From NCBI GenBank assembly GCA_963931925.1, contig OZ007583.1, forward strand, positions 17,632,548 through 17,696,547: a stretch of 64,000 bases of DNA, written 5' to 3'. The notes under the pieces were generated by a model. That model did no database searches. It saw nothing but the letters and a program-made list of their open reading frames with translations, and was not told the origin of the DNA. The translations under genes were made by a program, and so were the position numbers. Below are positions 23,901 to 33,395 of the stretch, in pieces (position 1 is the first letter of the stretch; every line of letters begins with the position of its first letter). Source of the stretch: Onchidella celtica. Its lineage: Eukaryota; Mollusca; Gastropoda; Systellommatophora; Onchidiidae.

Positions 23901-26900
23901 ACTATGACTATCATGTGAAGAAAATTGTTCTGGACAGAAAAAGTACATTTTATGATTAAAAAACTTTTTATTGAAAAGCCTGTAAGTGTTTCATTCCAGT
24001 TCAAAGTTCCAAAGACGGAAAATTAAGTTTATACCACCAAATGTTGGATACTGAAAAGAGCTTTTACCACACAATTTCAGAAGCTTATAGACAGGGTTAC
24101 CAGTTTGGTAGGGTCAAGGACTGGATTTGTTTTAGATGTGCATGAAGTTGTATGTCATCAAAATGTGCATGAGAATCCACAACGCTGTCTTAAACCTGTG
24201 GGGCAAAAATAATTCAAGACAAAAATAACAAACCTAAGACATTCACTTTATTAAGCCCACATATTATTAAAATAACTTAAATACAGTTGATTTGTGAACT
24301 CAGTAAATTGTGAAATATTGTGTGAACATTGTTTCTCTTTTTCATTCCAGGACTTTGCACTGTCCATTGCATTTTTCTATAGAATTGGCTATCTGTTTTC
24401 ACCATTCTTTGGAGGTTGGGGAACCTTTGGCTTTTATATGGCTGTGAGGTAAGATATCAGCAAGGTGAAATTGGTCAGTTTGAAAGACATATGAATTCTC
24501 AAAAAAAAAGAAAGAAAAAAAAAGCACAGCAATTCTGAGAAAATAGAGGTTATGATATTATATTTTTGTCCCAAAGCAAATGTTTAGATATCATTTATTT
24601 TCTGATGGATGTATAAATGCTTGTAACTATGGATTGGAAACGAAATTTTTCACAATTGTAAGGCACTGCCCACTTTTGACATCTATGGTGAAATCTGAAA
24701 CTTCAGAAAATGTAGGATAGCCCGCCTGACTTTAAAACTGACCAATGCAACTCAAATTTTATGTATTTCCCATATCATTTAACCTTTCTCATGACCCCAT
24801 TATCCCATTTGATGCCACCAAAGGAAGTTGACATGTTTGAAAACTGCTGGAAATCTTCTGATCCTTCACGACACATTCCGGTTGTTCAGCAGTTACACTC
24901 ATTATAGTATATAGCTTTTTAACTTTAAATGGTGTGGAATGTGGAGAAAGAAAAAGACCATGTTTTTGTCTTACTCAGTTTTGAATGCTGTAGAACAAAC
25001 ACAAGGATACCAGCAGATAACACAGTTTCAGCAGTGTCAGTAATGAGATTCCATCATCGTTCCTTGTGTTTAGACCAATTTATTCTTTCCAGCCTCTTGT
25101 TCTGTTGTTCTGTTATATTCTGTCTTTCGTCTTGCTTTTTTTTCTAGCATGATGTGTCTGTTATCGTGTTGACATGCTCTCTCCAAACTCTTAACTTCAA
25201 ACTCCTGCTGATTCATTTTGCATTCTTGCCTGTCACACTGTCATTGCCACCCTCAGTGATTTGCATCTCCCTTCTCTCTTTCTTCCATACCTTTTCTCCA
25301 TCCTTATCTTTGTTTACCCTATTGACCTTAATGTTGAAAAATTCTCTTTCGTGTATCAGATTTGTGGAAAGTCACTGGTTCACCTGGGTAACTCAGATGA
25401 GCCACCTGCCCAATGAGGTAGACAGAGACAGCAAGACATATGATTGGTTCACCATGCAGCTGAAGACCACCTGTAATGTGGTACCTGGATTGTTCAATGA
25501 TTGGTTCACAGGACATTTGAATTACCAGATTGAGCATCAGTAAGTGTCTGGAATTAAATGCTTTTTAGAAATGTCTGTCTTACACTCACTGCACAAAATT
25601 TATTAAATTCAACAAAAGTTAGCTCTCATAAATTGTATACACTGCTCTTCAGTGAGCTCTACATTGCAAAGGCTAAACTTGGGTTTTGTGCTTAGGAGAG
25701 TCCAAGTAACAACATTTCACCAGTTGATGTATCTGAAAAATATTCCATCCGTCCACCCACAAATGAAGAACATCCACAACAATATGTCTTGTGTATATCT
25801 AATATCTGCACAAAGAGACATTAAATTCTTGTAACCTATGTTGTTCATTTTTTCAAAAAAGGGTTAATGGCTATAAGGAAGCCATTGAGTAACATTTTCT
25901 ATTCTTGGTTTCATGTAAAACCCTTGAATTTCCTCAATCGGGTTAACATTTGCTGATATGGTGTGTCCTTGTGAAGAAATATTTGTACTGAGTTGATGTT
26001 CGTTAAATTTTGAAATTTGGAAAAGGACTTCGTCTTACTTTCAGATTATTTCTTTTAACAGATTGAATTTTTTTTATTCCTCAGTTTGTTTCCAACGATG
26101 CCTCGCACAAGTTTTCACAAAGTGGCGCCACTAGTCCAGTCCATGTGCAAGAAGCATGGACTAGAATATCGTAACAAAACACTGTACAATGCATTTGCAG
26201 ATATAGTCAGGTAAGTCATCCTACTACAGCAAAAAGCACATGCACACGGTAAAACCAAAGTCAGCAAATCATAGAAAATGTTCAAGTGGCATTAAATATA
26301 GCTCTTACTGTGCTGTAAGAAGATTAGAAAAAAAAAAATGAAATAATGTTAACAAGAGTAGAAAATAAGTTTTGTAAATTATCACTGGCCGGGAAAACTT
26401 TCCTAAATTGAAATGTGATCTGTTATAGTTTTTTTTTACTTCGCCAATCTAAATAGCTGGGTTACATAAGGAGATAGCTGAGCTGCTTCCTATTTTTACG
26501 AATCATTCTGGAATAAATTCTTGCTCTGTATGACATACACAATATGAAAAAACAGTTTCTTGCTTCTTCTGGAAAGTGGTGATTTTGTCAAAAGACAGTT
26601 TTCCTGATTGGTGTCAAAGAAAACTAAAACTGAGCGCTACTTTAAATCGTTTATTCCATCATCAACTAGGATGTTACAATAATGTCGTCATCTTGATCGT
26701 AATCTGTGCACAGTTGAATTATGTCCTGCGTGTCAGGTCAATGTGTTTTGGTTAGGGATGCATATTGTGTGCACTGTTAATTTTGTTAATTTAGTTAATT
26801 TATCAGTGTGTGTGTATATATGTGTGTGTGCGCGCTATGTATCATACTTTCTGCTTCTGTAACTGTATTGTTATGTATTCAATGATCAAAACAAATTTCC

Positions 26901-27354
26901 TTGTACAAGGACGAATAAAATTTATCTTATCTTATCTTATCTTATCTCATTCTGTTCTGATTAAATTGATGTAATTAATGACAGACTAGATTTTGATAAA
27001 GAAGATGTGCAACTTAAATTTTAACCTTAGTGATAGTTACTGCTGCAGATGAATAAATATACTACTTTTGAGTTGTACTAAACTACGTTGTATTTGGTAA
27101 AGCTGCATAAATTTGATTAAAACAAAAATATAGTGTTTTCACATGCTCTAGATTTAGTTAATTCTCAAAAGTAATTTATCAGATCCACACAGATGAACTT
27201 CTCTCATATCATATATACAACAATAATTTTCCCAGATTTTAAGCCATTTACACAATACATTGTTTTCAAGGTTGGTGTTTCATATATGGTTTACTTATTT
27301 TTCAGAATGTTGAGAAAGTCTGGCGAATTGTGGTACGAGGCATATTATGAGTGA
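17712..27354 (+). CDS. FADS: Front-end fatty acid desaturase, complete gene, 10 exons (439 aa)
   Basis: Cytochrome b5-fused membrane desaturase that introduces a double bond between an existing one and the carboxyl end of long-chain polyunsaturated fatty acyl chains, acting in the ER membrane. Coding exons: 17712-17924, 19827-19916, 20456-20653, 22121-22222, 22951-23137, 23471-23547, 24351-24448, 25360-25539, 26085-26210, 27306-27354. All introns are GT-AG and phases agree; the sum is 1320 nt. The N-terminal cytochrome b5 domain (about residues 22-95) has the heme motif HPGG (55-58) and a second histidine at 64. The desaturase domain has histidine boxes HDFGH (175-179), HFQHH (212-216) and QIEHH (378-382); glutamine as the first residue of box three is typical of front-end desaturases. 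Length matches animal FADS (about 440-450 aa). Delta-5 versus delta-6 (or other) specificity cannot be read from sequence alone. The gene appears intact. Confidence 0.96.
18787..19562. mobile_element. piggyBac-like non-autonomous element in desaturase intron 1
   Basis: A 776-bp segment flanked by TTAA on both sides (18783-18786 and 19563-19566). Its ends are inverted repeats, CCCATACCCTGCGCG at the left and the complement of CCCTCACCCTGCGCG at the right (13 of 15 match). TTAA target duplication with termini beginning CCC is characteristic of piggyBac. Further inside, GTCAGTGACC near 18826 and GGTCAGTGACC near 19429 form a second inverted pair. It is GC-richer than the surrounding intron. No transposase frame is visible, so it would be a MITE moved in trans. 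Kolobok elements also use TTAA and remain an alternative. Confidence 0.75.
19827..19916 (+). CDS. FADS: Desaturase exon 2 (residues 72-101)
   Basis: Ninety nt, phase 0 at both ends; acceptor TTCTGTAG, donor GTAAGT. Encodes the end of the cytochrome b5 domain (AWMAFHND) and the linker. Confidence 0.92.
20456..20653 (+). CDS. FADS: Desaturase exon 3 (residues 102-167)
   Basis: Phase 0 at both ends; acceptor TTGCAG, donor GTGAGA. Encodes EDFRKLRQ and the first hydrophobic membrane span pair ([14 protein letters not shown] to [12 protein letters not shown]). Confidence 0.93.
20816..20945 (+). repeat. Family E repeat, copy in desaturase intron 3
   Basis: Begins CTGAATCAAGTCTGTTTTAT and continues with GTTAAACAAGACCTCGCAT and GCTGTCTCACTAGTTTGGAT, matching the 38.6-kb copy over about 120 bp. 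Confidence 0.6.
21095..21440 (-). repeat. SINE-like family A, copy 2 in desaturase intron 3
   Basis: Reverse complement of the 2.9-3.3 kb repeat: head (GGCATGTTGGA, TAGTCTTCTC, GTGTGCACGTTGCGCACGTT), A-rich linker and the tail (GTGCAAATGCC...GATCCTCC). A G14 tract (21264-21277) sits where copy 1 has C16, in the equivalent position and strand sense of the repeat. Confidence 0.7.
22121..22222 (+). CDS. FADS: Desaturase exon 4 (residues 168-201)
   Basis: Phase 0 at both ends; acceptor CTCTCCACAG, donor GTGAGC. Carries the first histidine box, [12 protein letters not shown]. Confidence 0.94.
22768..22918 (+). repeat. Family C repeat, truncated copy in desaturase intron 4
   Basis: Matches the 29.1-kb element from its left end (CATCACTGTTCCCTAAGACT) through GAATGATCTTGGTTATAGATT to GCAAACTT; the right part is missing. 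Confidence 0.7.
22951..23137 (+). CDS. FADS: Desaturase exon 5 (residues 202-263 plus 1 nt)
   Basis: Acceptor TTCTCTCCAG; donor GTAAGT at 23138, phase 1. Carries the second histidine box, [12 protein letters not shown], followed by the DPDI block of animal desaturases. Confidence 0.94.
23471..23547 (+). CDS. FADS: Desaturase exon 6 (residues 264-289)
   Basis: Begins in phase 1 (completes Leu264), ends phase 0 with donor GTAAGC. Encodes the hydrophobic segment [18 protein letters not shown]. Confidence 0.92.
23640..23830 (+). repeat. Family B repeat, copy 2 in desaturase intron 6
   Basis: Same landmarks as the 13.25-kb copy: GTTTGAGTTTGGGTTTTA, TGCGTCTTTCACTGTCTGTT, TGAGTACTTTATTTATATT, then a tail of ATTAAATAAATACATG. 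Confidence 0.7.
24351..24448 (+). CDS. FADS: Desaturase exon 7 (residues 290-321 plus 2 nt)
   Basis: Acceptor TTCATTCCAG; donor GTAAGA at 24449, phase 2. Encodes a membrane segment, [20 protein letters not shown]. Confidence 0.92.
25360..25539 (+). CDS. FADS: Desaturase exon 8 (residues 322-381 plus 2 nt)
   Basis: Completes Arg322; ends two bases into His382 with donor GTAAGT. Carries [25 protein letters not shown], i.e. most of the third histidine box. Confidence 0.94.
26085..26210 (+). CDS. FADS: Desaturase exon 9 (residues 382-423 plus 2 nt)
   Basis: Completes the box-three histidine, then [17 protein letters not shown], a conserved block of animal desaturases. Donor GTAAGT at 26211. Confidence 0.94.
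26624..26946 (+). mobile_element. LINE 3' end in desaturase intron 9
   Basis: About 320 bp matching, in opposite orientation, the 3' UTR and tail of the inner LINE at 13820-14441. It starts inside the coding end (AAACTGAGCGCTACTTTAAA) and ends AAGGACGAATAAAATTTATC plus further TTATC units. 5'-truncated insertion. Confidence 0.85.
27306..27354 (+). CDS. FADS: Desaturase exon 10 (residues 424-439 and stop)
   Basis: Acceptor TATTTTTCAG. Encodes [16 protein letters not shown] and TGA at 27352-27354, a usual animal FADS C-terminus. Confidence 0.93.
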
Positions 27355-27895
27355 TGCATGTGGCACCAAAAACTTAGATTTTTTAACAGTTGTCTGTGAT
27401 TTGTGTTTTTTTCTTCTTGTGTATTTGCTTTTATTACTGTAAGTAACCTTATAGGTAATTCTGTGCCATGTGAATGAAAATGGCAGTGTTCTCACTGTTT
27501 TCTGTAACCACAAAATTCCTGAACAGCTGCATGGAAATGTTACATTTATGAATCAGAAACCATTGCTAAATACTACATTTGGTCGCCTTAGAGCAAGCGT
27601 GGGCCATCCCATATGTGCTATGTTCTGAGAAGATGAGGACTGAACTCTTCGCTGCTGAAGATTTCAGTGACTTTTAAAAACCAAGATTTTGTGGTAAAAA
27701 TATGTTCTTACTGCATGGTAGGCAGTCATTTTTCAGTTGTTTATGCCAAATTTCAGAAAGACCCGTTCAGTAGTTTTCGAGTCTGTTCATAACCAAAGGT
27801 TTTCTTGTGTTTTTATATATTAGATTTTGGATTGTCCTGTGAAATGTAGTTAAAAGTAACCAAGAAAGAAGAATAATCAAATTTCATGTCTACCA
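27355..27895 (+). other. Probable desaturase 3' UTR
   Basis: No further coding exon seen after the stop. An AATAAA at 27900-27905 may serve as a polyadenylation signal, although it lies at the edge of a family B repeat. The true 3' end is unknown. Confidence 0.4.
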
Positions 27896-28050
27896 ATATA
27901 ATAAAGTTTATATGGAACTATTTAATTCAATTTGTGAAATTTAAATGGATGAAGCTCTGAATACCAAACATAATTAAAGTACCCAAAAAGACTGTGAAAG
28001 GCGCAAAGTGGCCGTTATTGTACCAACAAGCGAAAAAACATAACAATCAA
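27896..28050 (-). repeat. Family B repeat, copy 3
   Basis: Reverse complement of the 13.25-kb copy: ATTTAATTCAATTTGTGAAA, GATGAAGCTCTGAATACC, GACTGTGAAAGGCGCAAAGT. Confidence 0.7.
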
Positions 28051-28365
28051 AAACCCCAACAGGTATATGTCTGATACATTATGAAGGATGTTCTAGCTTA
28101 CTACAATATCTTACTTTGTTCAGCTTTACAACAGTGAGTTTATATTTTGCTTTTTCAATGCTCATCTCACAAATATTTTCTTATTTTACTTTATTGGAAC
28201 AACGTGCATTTATGATTTAGCTAATAATCTTTAGAAATTGTCTCATTTCCTTATTTCAATGAAATTACAGAAAAGAATTTTTCTTTCCCTTTTTTTTTAA
28301 GGTATTATAAATGGCTTTTGAAAATAATAGACTTATAGTGCATTCGGACAGTGTCTGCATAAAAA

Positions 28366-28562
28366 GGATTTCAAACTAAGCCTGGACAGACACAGTCAGA
28401 TGCCAGCAAACAAGAAGTGCACAGTATTTTCTTAGTAAATGTGGGAAGACCCAATCATACTAAGCCCAGTCAGACACAGTCAACTTCTGCCATATTGTCT
28501 TTGGTGCACATTTTGCTGGCAACAACTTTCTGTGTCTGAATGGGATTAAGGTGATACTCCCC
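28366..28562 (+). repeat. Family D repeat, copy 1
   Basis: Shares with the 39.9-kb copy (opposite orientation): ACTAAGCCTGGACAGACACA, GAAGTGCACA, CCAGACACAGTCA-like CAGTCAGACACAGTCAACTT and TTTGCTGGCA. Ends diverged. Confidence 0.6.
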
Positions 28563-29132
28563 TTGTTCAGTATATGATGTGCTTGAAAATGCAGGGAAAT
28601 GAATATTCACTTCAGCAGTTATTTATTGCCATGTTCCCTCATCAGTGTTATGCATAACCTCTCAGCCATTTAAAGATTTGACTTGGCAGTCAGTATTATC
28701 ATCAGTACTGTCAAAGCTTGCTTTTCTGTACAAACAGGAACAAGGATATCAATTACAAGGAATGATACTTTGATAACTGCATTATAGAATTATGTAATTG
28801 ATTGATGCCAAAAAACATATGATGAGTACACGTTATACCTGATTTTATATCACTTACCTCAAAACTATAATGATGAAACTTACTTTTAAAATGAAAGATA
28901 CAAATTTTATTGATCCTGATCACATTGAAGGAAAGCTGCAAGTCAATTTGTTTACCAACGTGTAGCACAGCTTAGTTTGGTGAATTAAACTGACTTTATG
29001 TGTTAGAGACTGCCCATTATTACTACACAAGTCCATCCTCTATTTCATGTTCGTCCTGCAGCAGACATTAAGAATTTTATGACACCTGTTTAAGTTAGTC
29101 ACCATATGTGATACTTATTTAAGTATTATTTC
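28563..29132. other. No gene seen
   Basis: AT-rich intergenic sequence; nothing recognised. Confidence 0.3.
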
Positions 29133-29373
29133 GTCATCGTTCCCCAAGACTGTAGTAACTCAAAAATTCAGAAAATCGATTTTCATATGTGTTCATTTAC
29201 ATTCAAAGCCCCATTGAATGATCTTGGTTCTAGACCCCTGAGCTGAAAAATAATCGAACAGCAAACTTTCAAAAAGTCATTGTCACCAGACCAGTTGTGC
29301 TAAAATGAAACAGTTTTTTGCTTCTAATGAATAGTAGTCAAAACCAGTTACTACACTTTTAGGGAACGATGAC
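29133..29373. repeat. Family C element, best copy (MITE-like)
   Basis: A 241-bp element with terminal inverted repeats: left GTCATCGTTCCCCAAGACTG, right the complement of GTCATCGTTCCCTAAAAGTG. Two other copies lie at 22768-22918 and 44374-44605. I could not identify a clean target duplication. Confidence 0.7.
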
Positions 29374-30048
29374 AGCTTGGTCCCATAATCATGTATATTT
29401 GACGTAACAATGGATTCAGGGGGACAAGAAAAGGTTTTCTTGACTTATGGGGATTCATGCTGAGTTTTTTGGTGGTTTTATTTTTGACAGTTACATGAAA
29501 CCTTTCTTTTACCCAGCTTCATTTGTAAGACAAGTTAAGTATTTACTGAAGCTAAATGTGAAATTGTGAATTGAACACCAAAAACTACAGAAGACAGAAA
29601 AGGTTGAAGATTTACATGTAGTAAAGTTGACTTTCAGGAATATTTTCATATCCAGCACCAATGTAATTTTCTCCTCACAGCGACTTCTCTTTTAAAAAAG
29701 AGAAAAAAAATCATTGTGAATATGTACCAGCATATTTTGATTTTTTTTTTTTTACATGAATTTTGTTGTGATCTCAGCATGGTGTTGTATTCATGCATTA
29801 TTAAGCTACTGGCAAGGCTGAAAGTATTAGACTTCGGATATTTGTGAAATTGAGAATATCATTGTGATAAGATATTTCCGGTGCCCTTCTCTAAAAACAT
29901 TTTTTTTTTCATTCTGTCCTAAAAACCCTTGAAAGTGAGTATCTCCAAATGCCTTTGATTTTTTTCTACCTCAGAACAATAATCTTCCTCCAAGTACCGA
30001 ATTAATTTCAAGCCTGCCATTATTGCTAATTCATGGAGTTAGACTTGC
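29374..30048. other. No gene seen
   Basis: AT-rich intergenic sequence with A and T runs; nothing recognised. Confidence 0.3.
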
Positions 30049-30690
30049 GGCATACTTAATCAAGTCTGTTTTGTCTCAGTTTAACTTCGAGACATGAGCT
30101 GTGCACTTAAACAGGACTTCACAGCCTGGTGGACACTCGATCCACTGAACACATTGCCTTGTGACTGCCATGCACCTGACTAGTCTGACTGAAGGAAAGT
30201 TGGATACAATTGTGCAAATTACTGAAGAAAGCACCGTATTTTGCAAAGACGATGCATTTGTTGTTGTGAAGAAATGCTGATATCATCATCATTAAGTGCC
30301 CTGCAGGCAGGCGTTGGCGATCATGACCCTCCATCTCTCGCGATCTTCCGTAGCCCTGATGACGTTGCTGGTTTGCATTCCTAGCCAAAGCTTTAGGTCG
30401 TCCTGCATGTTTATGCGTTGTCGTCCCCCGGCTTCTTCTTCCATTGAATTTCCCAGTAGTTACTTAATGTTCTAGTTCTCGTCTTCTCATTACATGTCCA
30501 AAGAATGTTCCCTGTCTTTTCTTACCTTATTTAGGAGTGTCCTCTTTTCATCTGCTGATATAGAACCACATTAATTAGCAAATTTACTTAAATATGATTT
30601 AGAAGACCCTAAATATTTCCTTGTTGCACACCCCCTCTGGTGCACACTGCCAAAGCAGGCACAAAACAGACTTGACTCAGTGCACCAACA
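30049..30690. repeat. Family E element with inverted ends
   Basis: The left end AATCAAGTCTGTTTTGTCTC and right end GGCACAAAACAGACTTGACT are inverted repeats. At 642 bp it is about three times longer than the 2.05-kb copy; the extra length includes a LINE fragment (30285-30540). Confidence 0.55.
30285..30540 (-). mobile_element. LINE C-terminal fragment
   Basis: The minus strand encodes CRTT then, in a shifted frame, MQTSNVIRATEDRERWRVM and IANACLQGT before a stop, resembling the extreme C-terminus of endonuclease/reverse-transcriptase LINE proteins (RDRxxWRxxV block). Broken upstream by frameshifts. Confidence 0.6.
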
Positions 30691-33059
30691 GTCTTGGAGA
30701 AAACTGGGGGGAAAAAAAGGAGAGTTGTATTGCATGATTCTCCTGTATAGCAGTTATTTTGTAAATCTTGTTAGATTTCATTTGCAGTTGATCTTTCTCA
30801 GCAAAGAGACTGAAGTCACAAGATGTTCTTGTTTCTTATTTATGGAAACGGTTTACGTTATTATGAAGTATTAACCTGCGTGGAGATAAATTGATGGTTT
30901 TCCCTCCAAAGTTCATTTTTACCATCCATATCAAAATCAAAGTTGCTGTGATATTCTAAGTAAAAATAAGTTATTCACAAGTATTATTGAACAATCTGTC
31001 ACAGTTCATATGTGTTAATCACTGATTGAGTGGTGAAGAAAGTTGGTTTCTTGTCTGTTTATTTTCTCGTGTAACTGGAAATACATGTATATCATTTGAA
31101 CATACTGCAGTGTATTTTATAAAATACATTTAAATCAAACCAAAAGCATACTTCCATTCTATTGTGTTTTTTTTCTCCTAGTTGTTTGATAATGTTTTTT
31201 TCATAGAAGTGCAATTTTTGCTGTAGCCCAACTTGTTCACAAGTATTTGAGTTTTAATTGTTGTAAAACTTCAATCCAGTGCTTTGAATTTTTTAACTTT
31301 TCGTATTTTGTTGCTTTTTGAGTCAATGCTCGTTATTAAAATAGGGTAAGTGATCTATGACAACTAGTTTTTGTGAAAATCTAATGTATTTTCCACTGTG
31401 AGAGTTAAATAAATATTTTTATTTAGCATCAGTATTGCTGTCAAGTTGTCAGATACAAATATATGTCAATCAGATGTAATGTCATGAGAATTTTTTATTT
31501 TTTTTTAAAAAGCTTATCAAGATTTTGTTAAATAGATTTGTAACGTCACCCAAAAAACATACTTTTTTCTTAAATACATTCTCAATTTAAAAAGTATACT
31601 GGTACTGTTCAGACGTGAAACCGAATCATGTGCATAATTTCTTTGGAATCATAGGCTGAGAGTGAAAATTGATTCGCTTCTGGTTCCCACAATGAAATGA
31701 TAAAAGTAAACAGTAGAGTATGTTTCCAATCAGTGCTTAATGATGATCAAAATTTGTATATAATCTTTAACTTTATTGCACATTAATATTTTTTTGTTTT
31801 GCTTTCCACCATGAGGGCGGGGTTTCCCCGGCCATTTTTTCTTTGTGTTGCAAATAATATTGAAGAAATTTCTTCTTTTTTTTTTATTTGGCCTTTGAAA
31901 GTCTCCAGCCATTTTTTTAGTAAGGCATGGATTAATTTTTTTTTTTAACAGAATTTGTTTGAAGATGAAAAAAAAAAGTCCTATTTTATTCATTGTTCGG
32001 GGCTTTGGGTTTTTTGGGGGGTTTTTTCATGTACCTTTTCAATGTTTTTTTTTTAAATATGTACCCACATTTTTGGGTTATCCATTACTTACATGTTAGC
32101 CCCGCACTGAAGTTGTTTGCAAAAAAATGTGGATATTTGATGATAATGATCTCAGTCTTCCAAATGTGGTTCTGGCACACGCAATTGTGACAATAAATGA
32201 AGTTGTTTAAAGTTTCCAAATTTGAAGTGAACACTTTACTGAGTGTTTAAATTATTTGGACTTTAGGTATTGGTGAAGCATGGCATGACATTCTACATCA
32301 TAATATCAGTGGCATGAATCAGATACCTATGTCAGGGATGGAATCCTCAGGATATTTCCTGATTTCTGGATTTTTAAGCGGTTTTTTTTTTTATTTGTTT
32401 CTTTCTTTCGTTTAATTTTTCTCTTCTTTTCTTACTTTGTGAGTCCAGTTCATAGTTATTTAAAAGGGAAAATAATACAATCATTAGTAAATACTGTTTC
32501 TTGTGTTGTCCAGTTATCCGTAGGTATAGTGTGTGTTGCGGTTGTGGGTGACGAGTTATGTCAAAAGTTCAGGAAATTATTCTGTCAGTAGTTTCCATCC
32601 CTGCATGTGTTATACCTATAGGTAATCGACTGGGCAGCCATTTATAATATTGTGCATTCACTGGGCCGTTGGGGAATTGTTTTGTTCTTTTCATATGAAA
32701 AGCATCAAGGATATTCTGTATTGGTATTAACTATAACAGTATTTACTAAACTTCTGTAAGGTAAATTATTCAGATAAATTTTCCATCTATCTTCTGTGTT
32801 TCATGTTTAAACTTTTACTCTCACAAGCAATCTTGACAGCTGCTGTACTTTACTGCTGACCTTTTTTTGCAACTTTTTTTGCATTTATAAACATTTCAAA
32901 GGTAGATTTGTACTTAAATATATCACAACTTGATTATGAATGAAAATGTACACAAAATGTAATTAAATCTTTTTGTTTACAGTTTGCAATTTTCCATCAT
33001 TTTAAGCTTCTATGTACATGTAGTTCCATACCTGCACTTTGGAAATCATATTATAAAGG
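30691..33059. other. No gene seen; homopolymer-rich
   Basis: No supported gene. 31.73-32.08 kb is rich in poly-T and poly-A runs. Several AATAAA hexamers occur but have no associated gene. Confidence 0.4.
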
Positions 33060-33395
33060 AAGTAAGGCCTCCAGTGTAATCATGAAAGGCTTTCTAACTG
33101 CTGAGCCTCAAATTCTACAAATTGTCCTGTTGCGCATAGAAAGATGAAAAGATAGGTGTGGGCATATTTGGAAAGGCCTTGAAGTTCACTATATTTTTAT
33201 ACTTTCGTTGATTTTGAGCCACAAATGAGTTGAACAGCAGAAAGTGTTCTGACATTTTGAGCTGGAGAAACAAAGACGCATTTTCTTGGGGGAAAGTTAA
33301 AACGTATTACAGGAAATTTCATTCTGTACTTCAGTTTACACATTGGTGATGGAAACTCAACTTTAAAACTCACATTTGTGTATTTCCTGAGTCGG
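33060..33395 (+). repeat. Dispersed repeat family F, copy 1
   Basis: About 330 bp also found in the same orientation at 49146-49432. Landmarks: ATGAAAGGCTTTCTAACTGC, GCATAGAAAGATG, GTTGATTTTGAGCCACAA, TTTACACATTGGTGATGGAA. Confidence 0.75.
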
